From assembly GCF_000208745.1 (NCBI RefSeq), contig NC_030851.1:27944912-28008911 (forward strand): a stretch of 64,000 bases of DNA. Direction: 5' to 3'. This stretch comes from Theobroma cacao. Its lineage: Eukaryota > Streptophyta > Magnoliopsida > Malvales > Malvaceae. This document shows positions 1 to 11,572 of the stretch, in pieces (position 1 is the stretch's first letter; each line of letters begins with the position of its first letter). The position numbers were made by a program, and so were the translations under genes. The notes beneath the pieces are model-generated. The model searched no databases, had not been told where the DNA came from, and was given only the letters and a program-made list of their open reading frames with translations.

Positions 1-1312
1 AATTTATTGGAAAGGTAAGAGAATGGGCTACAACTCTCCTGTATGCCACTTTACCCAGTTCAAAACAGATCAAGGTGAAAATCATGTTCAAATTTGATAG
101 ATAGATGTAGTTATGCACTTAATGCAACATGGATTGAGGTCACGACCTTGAGTAAATCATGGCTACGACACTAAAAGTGACACCATCACAGAATCAAAGT
201 ACTATGGCTCAGCGTTAAGCATCATACAAAAACCCAAGAGTGTGACGTCGAAGAAGTAGCACCGAGGCACTACCAAGGAAGACACGGCATTGCGGCGCCA
301 GAAAGTTATGGCCACGGTGCCACCCTAACTTCTAAAAATATATTGTCGATGGAAAATTGGAAAGTAGGGCACTTTGCACATATTTAAAAGCCTTTTTGGA
401 GAGTATTCAGGGGGGAGATGGCAGTAGCTTTTCTGGAGAATGAGAGCTACGAATTAAGCAAGAATTCTAGAGCAATTGAGAGAGTTTCAAGATTTACCAG
501 GATTCAACAGTAGTTTCTTTCTCTCTTTTGTGTTATTATTATTTTTTTGTTTTGAATTCATGGTTAAATTTCTTTGGATGTATTTTTTATTAGTTATTAT
601 GAGCTAAATTATCTTTCTAGGATTTTGGTGGATTTCAATATGTAATCTGAATATTTGTTTCTGTTTTAGTTATTATGAATGGGTATAGTTTTGCTTATTC
701 AAATTTGTTCTTAATGCTTTTGATTGTTTGGCCAACAATTAATTGATTTGTGAATCTAATTAAGACTTGACAGAGAAATTTTATATTGGACTAAGGTTTG
801 AATAGTTTATGTTCATGTCACTTAGGTGATCTGATTCGTAATTCGGTTAAACATATACCAATTTCCATATATAACCAAATTAGGACACTTGCTTAATGAA
901 CCTTATTTAATTGATTCCTATAGATATATAGTGACCCAATTAAGTTAGGTATTTGTGCAAGCATCTCGACGGAGACTTATACATAGCTTTGGATTCTAGG
1001 TTAGTAAAACCACCTATGAATGTAAATAATAAGAGAAGCTGGTATCAGATAAAGTGTTGAATGAACCCATAATCCTAGGTTTTATGTCTATTGCCTTTTC
1101 CAAGTAATTTTAATTTCTGTTAGTTAACTTAGTGCTTGTTTTAATTTTGTTCTAATTAATTTTTTGAAAATTTTATTTACTTAAATAAGATTAATTTGTC
1201 ATAAATTTTAGTATTTAGTAAAGATTTAGGAACAAATTTTTGTGGGAACGATACTTTATTTCATCACTATTTTGCTTGTTTACTACGTATTCTTGTGTGT
1301 GCAAAATCAACA
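1..1312 (+). mobile_element. 3' part of an Athila/Tat-like Ty3/Gypsy LTR, left end outside window
   Basis: The stretch has no coding capacity and ends in an LTR-like CA (..AAAATCAACA). Its last 90 bases (GTGGGAACGATACTTT, then ACGTATTCTTGTGTGTGCAAA) match the end of the minus-strand element at 58016-61903 when that is read in its own direction. No primer-binding site follows, so this is a 3' LTR or solo LTR rather than a 5' LTR. It abuts the chromodomain end of the minus-strand chromovirus fragment, which it probably interrupts. The left boundary and any target duplication lie outside the window. Confidence 0.6.
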
Positions 1313-1334
1313 ATAGCTGGACTTGTGTGCCATG

Positions 1335-1625
1335 TCATTCTTGCTCGCTTGATTTTTGCAACACCCTCATTATCAAGTGGAATGCCTTGATGGCGTTTGT
1401 GAACTGCCATAAGTTTTCTGTTGGTTTCCAACTAGCTTCTGCTTCTAGCACTCCCTTCCACTTTACTAAGTATTGGTGTTGTGGCATGTATTTTTGGCAT
1501 TGCAACACCCTATAGGTGAGAATGGTGTCCACCTTCTTTTTGCATGCTAAACATACACCCACTAGTGCCTTTTGACTATTACTGCGACTTGGAGCCTTCT
1601 TTTCTATGTGATATGGTTTCAACAT
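1335..1625 (-). pseudogene. Chromodomain end of the chromovirus polyprotein
   Basis: An open stretch of 96 codons holds a chromodomain-like segment: a hydrophobic run with YLVKWKG, followed by SWKPTENLWQF. This is the usual chromodomain core, with the aromatic cage region and the E..W/TWEP-like strand. In chromoviruses this domain sits at the integrase C-terminus and is thought to steer integration towards particular chromatin. Upstream codons (to 1866) continue the integrase tail (KKWAN and a later GDLVLVKLH-like patch), but with stops. The retained domain is a fossil, not a working gene. Confidence 0.8.
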
Positions 1626-2048
1626 ACTAGCGTGAAAGACTGGATGGACTTTCTACTTTGGTGGCATCTCAAGTTTGTATGCCGCTAGACTAATCCATTT
1701 GGTCACTTTGTAAGGCCCCTTTTAGCGTCTTAACAGTCCTTTTTGGAGTCCTTTATTCTTAAAGTACTAGGTGTAGTTTGACTAGTACTAAGTCTCCTAT
1801 TTTGAAACTTACCTATCTTCGAGACTGATTAGCCCATTTCTTTTTGCGTTTTATGGCCTTCAGTAAACATGTGTTAGATTTAACGCTTCAATTTGATACT
1901 AAGTTTTAAAATGACAAACAAGTGATCGAAATTCTTTTCCAAATGTTCAAGCAAGTTTAAAAAGTCTTTGAGATGGTTTAAACGAAAAGAGCTAAGTGTT
2001 TTAAATGGAAAACAATCAAAAGGCTTTTTATTTAAGGAATCTGCCTTT

Positions 2049-2315
2049 TATCTATCGATAGATGTTCGTCATCTATTGATAGATGAAGAACATCTATTGA
2101 TAGTTGTTTGTCCTGGCATTTAGGTTTCAAAGACCAATTTCCATTTATTGATAGATCACTTGAATTTATCGATAAATAGCAACTGAAAGCTTCAGAGGGT
2201 CCCCTAACATGCATCTATCGATAAATATTACAATCTATCGCTAGATAGGCATGAATTTCAAATTTATTGAAAGGAATCTATTGATTGATTGCAAAATCTA
2301 TCTATAGATAGTGAC
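2049..2315. repeat. Array of about ten ATCTATCGATAGAT-type palindromes
   Basis: Within the solo LTR, about ten near-copies of the palindrome CTATCGATAG (often extended to ATCTATCGATAGAT) lie in 267 bp. Centres are at about 2054, 2077, 2095, 2148, 2172, 2218, 2241, 2267, 2283 and 2306. Four keep or nearly keep the CG centre; most others read TTGA. See the finding on TCGA-centred arrays. Confidence 0.85.
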
Positions 2316-2624
2316 TAGTGGAGCATATTGAATTACTATTTTTACATTAAATGCACTCCAACTGCGTTAAAAAGCTTTTGCTAGTATAAATATGACTTCC
2401 CACTACATTTATGAAGGTTGGAAGACTCTGAAACACAATTCTAAGAAAAGAATTTAGCCACAATCATTCAATATTCTTTGTTCTCCTCTTCAAGCATTTA
2501 AATATCCTATTATATCATTTATTGAGCCTTCATTTCTTATTTTGTTCCTCACCAAACATTGTACTTAATTTGCGACTCAACCTTTAAGAGGCATTCTAGA
2601 TGTACCCATCTCATTTATTGTATA

Positions 2625-2735
2625 CTAGTGAGTGGTTATACCTTAACCAAATTAAAAGGTAGGTTGAGCGGTTATACCTTAACCAAACTAAAAGGTAGTT
2701 ATGTGGTTTTACCTTAACCCAAGTAAAAGGTAGAA
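2625..2735 (+). repeat. Tandem GGTTATACCTTAACC...AAAAGGTA repeats
   Basis: Three imperfect copies of about 38 bp. Each contains GGTTATACCTTAACC, which is itself a small hairpin (GGTTA/TAACC), followed by AAAAGGTA, which can pair with TACCTT. Related arrays sit at the same relative place in the LTRs at 34245-34290 and 57655-57750. Confidence 0.75.
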
Positions 2736-3111
2736 GGGTTCTAGTCTCATCCTTGAAAAGACTATTATTAAGGTTATGTTTGATCCATAAAAGGCATTGT
2801 ATTAAATGTTATTTCAATAGTGTATTTAAAACTCCTTAGTGAATCTAAGGGAGCAGACGTAGGCAAGGTGGTCGAACTTCTTTAAAAATCATGGTGATGA
2901 TTTTTTTTTCTCTTTCTCTCAAGTTTAATTATGCACTTAATTTTTGTGATTTCACAAGAAATCAATTGTTCTACTTACTTCAAAAAAGGAACTTGTTTTA
3001 AGAAAAGTTGTTTTCTCAAAAATTGGAAAGAAATCTAATAAATACTTAAACTATTGCAATTCATCCTCTTCTTAGAATTATTCTTATTGAGCTTATAGCA
3101 CTAACAGCATG

Positions 3112-3625
3112 CATGAGTAAGATTGAGTTGCTCTTACCATTGGCGTGCATGCTTATATGTTGTGGGAAATTCTCCTGTATCCCCTGCAATTACGATACTC
3201 TGTATAAGAGGTTGTTGTCCTATTACTATTTCGAATGGACTTTTCCCTGTTGCCTCAATATGATGTAGGTTGTGAGAAAATTAAGCGATGTCTAGCCATT
3301 TTGGCCAATTAGCTTGGATGACTCGCACAAAATGTCGTAAATAAGTTACCAACATTGCATTGACCCTCTCGATCTGCCCATTTGATTGTGGATGAAAGCT
3401 GATCGTAAAGTTAAGTAGTGATCCCATCTTTTTGAACAACTTTGAGCAAAATTTCCTTGTGAAGTGTGTGTCTTTGTCACTCATTATGCTCAACAGAATT
3501 CTCCAATGTTTGACAATATTGGTCATGAAGTGCTTTGTGGAATTTGTTGCTGGAAACTCACAGCTTACAGTGATGAATGTTACGTATTTAGAGAAACGGT
3601 CTACAATGACCATAATGCATCCCAA
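3112..3625 (-). pseudogene. Integrase core and C-terminal region of the chromovirus
   Basis: The open part (3281-3625) contains the integrase catalytic core: IVDRFSKYVTF with the first Asp, SDKDTHFTRKF with the second Asp, and FHPQSNGQIERVN with the Glu of the D,D-35-E triad. After a stop near 3280 the homology continues to 3112 with phrases such as ATGKSPFEIV and GQQPL, typical of the region after the core. The zinc-binding HHCC part lies upstream at about 3640-3860 in shifted frames. The segment is broken at 3111 by the solo LTR and continues at 1866. Confidence 0.85.
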
Positions 3626-4079
3626 TCAATTCACCTTAGGAATGCCTATAATGAGATCCATGCTCAAACTCTCCCACAGTCGACTCAAAATTGGCAGTGG
3701 TTGTTGTAACCTTGTTGTTTTCCTTTGCTAGGACTTGTCTTGTTGGCAAACAAGACATGTTCATACATATGTCTCCACATCCTTGCATAACTATGGCTAA
3801 TAGTACCCTTGTTCTACTAGCGTAAGCATGTGGAGCAATCATGGAAGCTTTGACCAAGTTGAGTCATCACACTCATTGAGTATCTCCTTTCGAAGCTTGC
3901 CATGGGATGACACATAAAGCCTTAGGCCCTTGGTGTATAATAGCTTATCTTGAACCTAAAACCTTTTTGTTCTCCCTTCCTTGGCATATTCAATTACTGT
4001 TTATGTTACCATGTCATGTGATTACCTTTTTTTTGATGCACGGCATGAGTATGCCTTGTGCCTTGTTAACAACTGCTAC

Positions 4080-4431
4080 TGTAACCTTATGACTAAGTGC
4101 GTTTGCTATTGAGTTAGCCTTCATTGCCTTGTACTCAAGTATGTAATCAATTCTACCAAGAAGTCTTGCCATTGTGCTTGTTGAAGACTCAGTTTCTTCT
4201 GGTTATGAAAGTAGGATATAGCTATGTTGTTAGTCATAACCACTAAAGGTGCTTCAAAAAGCTAATGTCGCGATGAGTAAAGACAATGTACCACGACAAT
4301 CATCTTTTTTTCCTAGATTGTGTACCTCTTCTCTATGTCATTGAGCTTGTGGCTCTTGTAAGCCACTAGATGTCCTTCTTGCATCAACACTCCTCTTATA
4401 GCAAGTCTGAAGCATTTGTGTGCACTCATAA
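4080..4431 (-). pseudogene. RNase H fragment of the chromovirus
   Basis: On the minus strand the bases 4431 to about 4280 translate to an RNase H segment with AIRGVLMQEGHLVAYKSHKL followed by NDIEKRYT. This is the conserved strand and helix of Ty3/Gypsy RNase H. Further down, about 4230-4150, comes SYFHNQKKLSLQQAQWQDFL, the linker towards integrase. Stops and a frameshift interrupt it. It starts abruptly at 4431 because the LTR at 4432 was inserted there. Confidence 0.75.
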
Positions 4432-5654
4432 TGTGAGACCTTGATTTTTTTAGACTCGTAGCTAGAAGTAGATGCGATAACACGGACTAGGGGTAATTTC
4501 ATCATTTTCCTTAGTGAGCTCTTAGAAGTGGGTTTTCTAATATTATTAAGGCCTAAGTAGGCCTAAGGAATAAATGAATGATGAAAATGAGGATAAAATG
4601 ACGAAAGAAATAGAAATAATGATGATTTTCAAGGTAGGGGCAAAATGGTCATTTTTCATCTCGAGTCTAAATTTTTAAGTTTTCATGAACTCGAGTATTT
4701 CTAGACTATTATGGACTTTATCTCAGTGTTAAAAGTGTAAAAAGATTGCACAAAGGATTGGAGGAAGACAAAGCCAACTTGTTAAGGGCATTTTCATAAT
4801 TTAAGTGAAGTTTGAATAAGCTTTAGCTATAAATATCATTTTCCAGGAGCTTCTTCTTCTTCTTCTTCCTCCCATCTCACGTTTCTTTCATCATCCATGG
4901 AAGCTTGTTTCGAAACCTTTATAAATTCTCTCAAGTTAACCCCAATTTTCATGCTTCTGTGCACTTTTTCATAAAACCTTTTATGCTCTTTCACCTTAAA
5001 TCCCTTAAAAAGTCTTACTTCCATACTTCATCTCACTAGCTAGGTGTTTTAGAGAGAGAAAGATGGGGCTTCTATAATAGCTTGAAAATTTTTGGAAAGG
5101 AATTCAATTACAAAGCTACCAAGGTGAGTAGTGATTTAGAGTTGATTTTTAAGTTGTTGAGAATGGCTAGTGGATAGATTTGTGAATGTTTTGTAGTTGA
5201 GGTTATTTATTCATCTTTAGTGTGATTAGAATAGAGAAAGTTAATAGCCACTTAATGGCAATTAAAAGCTAGTTAGGAATAACTAGCAGAACATGAATTA
5301 GGAGATAGCTTTTAGAATTATGGTTATGTGAATTGAGTTGATTTGTTATGCTATTGTGTGTGATAGGTTCCAACGAGACCCCACATCTCCATTTGAAACA
5401 TTAGTGGAAGTTGGCATCGATCTAAGATTCAACAACTACCAGTGAGTGAACTTGCATTTCAAAATGTTTTGGGAAGTGCTTACATGTTTAAATAAATCAT
5501 TTGAAAGTTTCATTTGTTTTTACTTTAAAAAAATATACTTGGGGAACAAGCCCTTGATGAAATGTTTCTATCATGTGAAATGTACAATATGAATAGTTCA
5601 TGCGTTATCACATTATATTGATATGTATATTATACTTTAGATGCTCCTTTTGTG

Positions 5655-5790
5655 TGATAATGATGACCCAGCTATGTATGGTGTGGGAGTGCACATAATC
5701 TGATGATGACCCAGCTATGTGTGGTGTGGGAGTGCACATAAGCTGATGATGACCCGGCTATGTGTGAGTCGAGAGTGCACATGAGCTGAG
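5655..5790 (+). repeat. About 48-bp tandem repeat inside the LTR
   Basis: Three diverged copies of a unit built on GATGATGACCCAGCTATGTG, then GGGAGTGCACATAAGCTGAT. The sister LTR at 31529-33977 has the same unit in at least three copies at 32497-32640, so the tandem state belongs to the family. Confidence 0.8.
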
Positions 5791-5962
5791 TATGGCGGGA
5801 TGGAATGCATGATGATGTATGTATATATATATGTTATAGAAAGTTTATGAAAATATTTGTGATTGTGTTGTATGTTGGCATTGTTAATTGCTCCCAAATT
5901 GCTTTTCATTTCAGCAAGAAAATGGCTTTTTGATGTAACAAGACCCTTTTTAACTAAGTTGC

Positions 5963-6318
5963 TTTGTTTCTCACTACAGCGAGATTCATTCTTGCTATAG
6001 TGAGAAACTCTCTGGTTGGGGGGGGGGGGGGTTACACTGGCCTGGTTCTTGCTGCAGGAAGAAATTTGCTGAAGCTTCTCGCTGCAACGAGAAATTCTTG
6101 GGTGGTTCCAAGATTCTAGTGCAGTACTTTCACTTCAATAAAGATTTTAACCATCTTCTGCTCAGAACTGGGCAAAGTGGTAAACATAAAAGTTGTATCC
6201 CAGCCTCTTAGATTTCTAATGATCTAAAAATCATGTCAATTGGACTTCTGTAGTGGGAGTTATGCTTAAAAAATTGAAGCATATGCAACCAAGACTGCCT
6301 CTTCACTACAGTGAGAAA
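5963..6318. repeat. Palindromes of the TTTCTCGCTGCAGCGAGAAA type
   Basis: Five or six decayed copies lie in this part of the LTR, for example TTTCTCACTACAGCGAGA near 5968, CTTGCTATAGTGAGAAA near 5993, TTCTCGCTGCAACGAGAAA near 6077 and CTTCACTACAGTGAGAAA near 6302. The sister LTR at 32949-33345 has better-preserved copies. A 14-base G run at about 6018-6031 interrupts the series. Confidence 0.75.
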
Positions 6319-7014
6319 ACCCTCTATTTGCTTGTCTTGCTTGGTCATTGCTGAAATTTTCATTCTATTCAACTTCATGGTTTATCATGGATCTTGTAAC
6401 ATTAAGGGATTAAACATTCAAAGTTTAGGATGAGGGGTTTTAACCAAAAATAGACTAAATTGCATGGTTTATCATAAGTGCATCATGTTTTCTAAAACAT
6501 TCCTTATCGTTGCTTGTTCCCTTCCTATGTTCACTCACGGGGTTTATACTCACATTTTTAAAACTTCATGTTTTCAGATTTGGAGGTAGTTGGAACCTAG
6601 ATTGAGTGTCTACGTATGCTCATTTTCTTGGTAGGTACTATGGCATCTCAGTAGCGGTACCTTCACTTAAAGTCACTCTACTGACGGTTGAGAGTTTTTT
6701 CTCTGTGTACACGTCTATGTAATGTAAACTACTAGGAGTCATGTTATAAATGAAGTATGTATATGTTGGATTGATGATGATGCCTTTATGAGACGGCAAT
6801 GTATGATAGTACTTTGAGATAATACAAGTATGAATATTCAGTTGCTATAAAATATTATTGAAACATTTACCGTTGAGAATTACAACACATGGTTTTAAAG
6901 ATGCTAGATGGAATGAAGAACAGGATCTCATAAAAAGGCTTGCTTGGGCCTAGTGGGCTATGCCCATTGAGCCCATGTGCCGGTTATGGCCCGAGATTCG
7001 GGCTATGACAAAGG

Positions 7015-7026
7015 TGGTATCAGAGC
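7015..7026 (+). other. Primer-binding site (initiator tRNA-Met type)
   Basis: TGGTATCAGAGC is the standard plant LTR-retrotransposon sequence complementary to the 3' end of initiator tRNA-Met. It lies just after the LTR end at 7010, so minus-strand DNA synthesis would have been primed here. Confidence 0.85.
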
Positions 7027-8690
7027 TCTAGGTTTAGTCGAGTTTTAGGGATTCTCGTGTCAGTCAGCGGAGTTGTCGGAGTTAATGTAGAGTCTTGTTT
7101 ATGGGTTGTGATTGTAGCACAAGTCATAGATAGGAGGCTATATGAACTCCTATTCCTAGTAACCTACCTTCTTGCTAACATTATGTAAAGGTCACAAGTG
7201 GTGCCGTTGTTTGGGTTTGAGATGCCACTTGAGACATGAGCTGTTGTTGGAAAGATTTTAAGCAAATGCTCTTAATGAAAGGTTAACGTAATAACAAATT
7301 CCTCTGATTAAAGATAGAGGAAATTGGAGCTGGACTAATAGGTCCGTAATGACTTATTCATTCGGTGGAGTTATAATTTAAGCCCATAATTGTCAATGGG
7401 AAGAAATTGGATGACATTAGATCATTATTGAGGTCAATATAAAAGAACACGTACGATAATGGTAATAAGGGGCACACTTTGACTGGAATGAATAGTGATG
7501 GTTGTAATTTACTTGGAATTTATAGATCTAAGTATTGAGGAAGGTGTCAATTGATGTTTATGTGCATGAAGGTAAGTGCACTATGTTAAATGAGCTTGTC
7601 ATGCCCCTATAGAAATGGTGTGGGTTTTTGAAATATTTTGTAAGCGTATAAGTGTTGACTATGTGCATAGCAGCTTAGATGGAGCTAGTTTTGATTTCAA
7701 TTAAGTAATTGCAAGATCCCAAGGCTCGATTTGAACTATTATGGTTTATAGTTATAAGTACATGAGTTAGCTTAAGGGTGAAATTCAGTGACTATTATAA
7801 TTGATGTGTGGTCAACAAATGAAAGGTTGGTAAACAAATTTTCTTTGAGGAGGAGCATGAACTTTGTTATGCTGTGCATGAGGTCAAAGGATTAAAGGAC
7901 TAGTTGTGGATTTGATAGCTTGAAGTTAAATGACTGAGAGATGTCAAATCTAGTCTAAATTCCATACGGAGTTCTATATTTGAGTTTGATATACAAATTG
8001 CTTTAACAATCAATTTAAAAGTCTATTGGGTTTAGTATGCAATCTATGATAAAAATGATCAGTTTTGAATGTGTTCTCCATAGAGGTAAAGGATTTAGGA
8101 AATATCATTTTTTGGATAAGTTCTAAGAGGGAGTTTCTACATCCTAAGTTTAAGAAATTTAGATTTTATAGTCGCCAGGGCGAAATGCAACGGTTAAGTA
8201 AATCATTCACTTTATAAATGTAATTGGTTAAGGATTGGTGAGTAAAGTTAAGATCTTAACACTAAGTGGTGCACAACTTGATGTTTAGGTATTTAAGAGT
8301 TATTTGGAAACAATTGTCTAATCAAGTTGCATTAAAATGTTATGGTAAAGGTATACGATTGTTAGTGGTGGAATATGCCTAAAGGATGATCTTGACATAC
8401 CATAAAAGGGTGAAATGTGGAGTAGACATGTCGAAATTGAGGAAACTAAGAAAAGGGTTCTTACACATGGTAATAGATGTTGACATTTAAATGGATGTGT
8501 ATATGTATATGTGGAGTTACTCATGTCATTGGTGGAAACAAAGAATTGTTCTTAACGATTTGACATTTGAACACAATATGCTTGGTGGGTTGCATAGGTG
8601 GTATTATAAGATACTAAATTGGCATAATATACGTTATTGGAAATAATTATGAAAATGGAGGGAGAATAAATTCTAGAATTTTGAAGTAAT

Positions 8691-8867
8691 GATGTGAACA
8701 TAAGTAGAATGATCAAGATAGACAAAATTCATGATGATACTAAGTTGAAGTGGTTAAACTATTTGAGTTAAAAGATAANGATGTGAGCATAAGTAGAATG
8801 ATCAAGGTAGACAAAATTCATGATGATACTAAGTTGAAGTGGTTAAACTATTTGAGTTAAAAGATAA
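8691..8867 (+). repeat. 88-bp direct duplication flanking a single N
   Basis: Bases 8691-8778 and 8780-8867 are the same 88-bp sequence with two differences (GTGAACA/GTGAGCA and CAAGATAG/CAAGGTAG). Exactly one N separates them. This looks like an assembly join of overlapping contigs rather than biology. Confidence 0.85.
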
Positions 8868-10620
8868 GAAAGATAGCTAGTTGCGAATACTAAGAAATTG
8901 TGGAACACTAGAAGTAGTGAATAATTATGTGTATGGTGTTATATGTACATGGTGAATTCATTATACAATATGGAAAGATGTCCTAAGGTGGGATTTATTG
9001 ATTTGTGACAAGTGTTAAGGGATGAGATGAATTTGAAAATATTGGCTTGACCTATTATATGTGATAAACCTACGGGAATATAAATGGCTATGGAAATTGT
9101 GACGTAAACTTGGAGGAAAATCAAACGGTCGAGGATGATCAATGTAGTAACCTTAAATGTAGACGAATAGCAATGATTAAGTAAACCACAGCAACCACCA
9201 CGCCACAGCGCTAGGAACACCTCATGTCTAGGACGTATGAATAAAATGTTAGGGGCGTGAAGCTGAACTTATGAGTTGAATTATGGTCATTTGGACTTGA
9301 TGTTAAGCTTCGTTAATTGAAGTTTTAAGGTTTTGGAAAAGTATTTATATGAATGAATTGGAAAGCTTCTTTATTGCCTTATATATTGACATGTAGGTAA
9401 ATGAGACAAGAGATTAAGCCTTGTTAGAGGCTAAGGAAAGAGTGAATGAAAAGTAAGGTAAATAATGGGAGAAATATGGATGTTGCTATGATGAACATAA
9501 AAAGCTTAAGAATAATCAATGCAAATACACTAAGATAGTTGTGTGGTCCGAATTAAGGACAAGGACGCCTTAGGAGATTTGAAAATAATGTCCGTTGGAA
9601 CCGATGAGGTGGAATGTCATTGAGCATACATTGGATTGTTAAAGTTATGAGTGGTTTTGAAGGTAAGCTTTTGATTGTTTAAGTTCTCAACTAAATTCCA
9701 CTAAAGGATGTGTTTAAGTGTTTTGGAAGTGTATTGAAAAGCATAAGAGAATATATTAGTTAACTTGCCATAAAAGATCGAAATGGCATATGAGAGGCTC
9801 GTGAGCAGCCAAGCAATGTATAGTTAAATGTGCAAGGGAGCTATGATTGGTATATAAGAGTAAGACTTTAATGATGGGATAGTGTTCACTGCTTTGGGCA
9901 ATGAACCATAAGTTATGGGCTTGTATCCACTTTGTGAACACTTTGGTGAGATAATTTGAAAGGGTTCTCACAATGTGAAAACATTAAAGCTCAAGGAGCT
10001 AATAGTTATATAGTGATGTTGGTGTTCTAATTGATATGTCACGTAGTACAAAGGTATATTGCAAGTCTAAGAATGATTGGAAATGTTGGTTTGAGGCAAT
10101 GATTATCTTGCCATTATGTAAGCCGGATAATGTTACGGTCTCGATATGCTTGTGGAGGCAAAGCATACAATGGTAAAAAAACGTGTTTCCCTCACATGTG
10201 TTTTTTTCATTTTGAGTAATTAACAAAGTAGAGTACCTGATAAGGGTAAGCAAGGATTGAACTATGCTTTAAATGCTTAGTGAATAATGGCGATATGCTC
10301 TAGTTAATTGATATTACCCTTGGTGAGGAAATAGCAGTACACAACGGGATTCGTAGAGATCAACTTGGGAAAGAGATGATGATTTGATGTTTCAAGTAAG
10401 CATGTACGAGTAAAGATTTTGGTAATAAGCCATGATTTAGAGTCAGGATACAAGAATTGAATTGGGACTAAGTAATGTCGAGATGACATAAGAATATAAC
10501 ATATATGTTGGAAATACGAAAGACAATTAAGAAGTAAAGAAGACTTTTAAGGATTGTGGTATAGCATAAATGTAATGATCAAGTAAAGATAAATTTGAAA
10601 GATCAACAAAATAGTAAGTT

Positions 10621-11572
10621 ACGACACGACAAACATGTTTAAAACACGTTTAAACACGTTTACTTAATCATGTTATCGTGTTTAAACGTGTACACATAAC
10701 ACGTTTATTAGCTTGTTAAACATTAATAGTTAAAGACTATTTTAACCTTATATAAATAATTTTAAATAATTATTTTAAAAAGTTTTTTTAATTTTATAAA
10801 GGATATTAATGTAATTATACATACTCAAGTAACTCAACCTAATTTTTCACCTTTGGTTATTATTTTGGATGAGGCAACGGCTAATGCACGGCACCACCAG
10901 TCCACCAAACACTAGTCACCAGATCTTTCTTCTCTTTTTCAATTTTTTTCCCCTTTAACTTCAACAGCTTTAGATTGGGAGTGTTGAGCGGGTTTCTTCA
11001 GCAGTTTTTTCCTCTTTCATTGAAACAAAGGTAAGCGGTTTTTTTTTTTTGAAAAGTCTTTAGAAAAATGTCATTTTTGCAGTTTATTAGTTCTTGGGTA
11101 GTTGCCCATTACATATGAATTTTGTTGGTTTTCTGGGTGGGCTTTCTTGGAGAGTCAAGGGAGGGATATCATAGGGTGAGGTTGAGGTGGGACATAAGGT
11201 GGACATTTTGGAAGAAGGACCGGGCTGTGATGCTGAGTGCGGCTGCAGCTTTCTATCAGGAGTTGCGACTTTTGGTTGTTGAATGGTTTTGGGCATTTGA
11301 AATATTGAGATTACATTTACGTTTATTTTTGTTTAATTGTGTTAAACGTGTTAATTGTGTTAAACGAGTTATTAATCATGTCGTGTCGTATATTGACACA
11401 TTTAATGAACGTGTTAATCGTGTCGTGTCGTGTTACACGTGTGTTAAACGTATAGGTGTACGTGTTTTAAATTTAGGACACAAATATTAAACGTGTCGTG
11501 TTCGTGTTTAACCTTAACGTGTTTCGTGTCTGACACGTTTACGACACGTTAACACTAATTGCCAGGTCTAGA
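10621..11572. mobile_element. Non-autonomous hAT-like element with CACG/CGTG-rich ends
   Basis: Both ends are packed with short CACG/CGTG words in opposite orientation: ACACGTTTAAACACG-type units at 10621-10715 and GTGTCGTGTTAAACGTG-type units at 11338-11555. The right end finishes near ATTGCCAGGTCTA, a hAT-like terminus. The left terminus is not well matched and no 8-bp duplication is convincing, so the left edge is probably eroded. The interior (10850-11100) looks like a promoter or leader remnant with a pyrimidine tract. An open frame at 11122-11490 covers part of it but resembles no transposase. The class is inferred from the terminal style only. Confidence 0.5.

Larger units (their letters stand above)
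1872..3106 (+). mobile_element. Solo LTR (Sirevirus-like family A) inside the chromovirus
   Basis: The unit starts TGTTAG and ends CTAACA, perfect 6-bp terminal inverted repeats. It is flanked by ACATG (1867-1871) and GCATG (3107-3111), a 5-bp target duplication with one change. It splits the integrase-chromodomain reading of the chromovirus, so it is younger than that element. Its 1235 bp contain no ORF of note. Left to right it has a palindrome array (2049-2315), a TATA-like TAGTATAAATATG near 2379, a tandem GGTTATACCTTAACC array (2625-2735) and a motif AGACGTAGGC near 2855 shared with the other Sirevirus-like LTRs here. It is a solo LTR left by LTR-LTR recombination. Confidence 0.88.
1313..4431 (-). 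mobile_element. Chromovirus (Ty3/Gypsy) pol remnant, split by a solo LTR
   Basis: Read on the minus strand from 4431 down, the fragment encodes a RNase H domain, the HHCC-like zinc region, an integrase core, the integrase C-terminal region and a chromodomain. That is the order of the 3' half of a chromovirus polyprotein. Frameshifts and stops occur throughout, so it is dead. It is interrupted at 1872-3106 by an inserted solo LTR, and the coding homology resumes on the other side. It is cut at 4431 by the start of a Tekay-like LTR and at 1313 by another LTR end. Reverse transcriptase, protease and gag are absent. Confidence 0.85.
4432..7010 (+). mobile_element. 5' LTR of a Tekay-like Ty3/Gypsy (or derived) element
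   Basis: The LTR starts TGTGAGACC and ends GGGCTATGACA and is followed five bases later by a tRNA-Met type primer-binding site, which fixes it as a 5' LTR. It is 2579 bp. It shares its start, end and internal order with the solo LTR at 31529-33977: GGGGCAAAATGGTCATTTT near 4636, a TATA-like TATAAATATC near 4829, a tandem array, a palindrome array, and an end with GAGCCCATG and GTTATGGCCC. It is inserted in the RNase H region of the chromovirus. The left target site would be CATAA (4427-4431); no matching 3' LTR is visible. Confidence 0.85.

Noticed and set aside
4836..5024. Minus-strand 62-codon frame ending in a Glu run
   Set aside because: It lies within the Tekay-like LTR, and the Glu run is a CTT microsatellite.
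11122..11490. 122-codon frame within the hAT-like element
   Set aside because: Its second half is made of the CGTG-rich end repeats and the first half has no recognisable protein features, so I treat it as chance.
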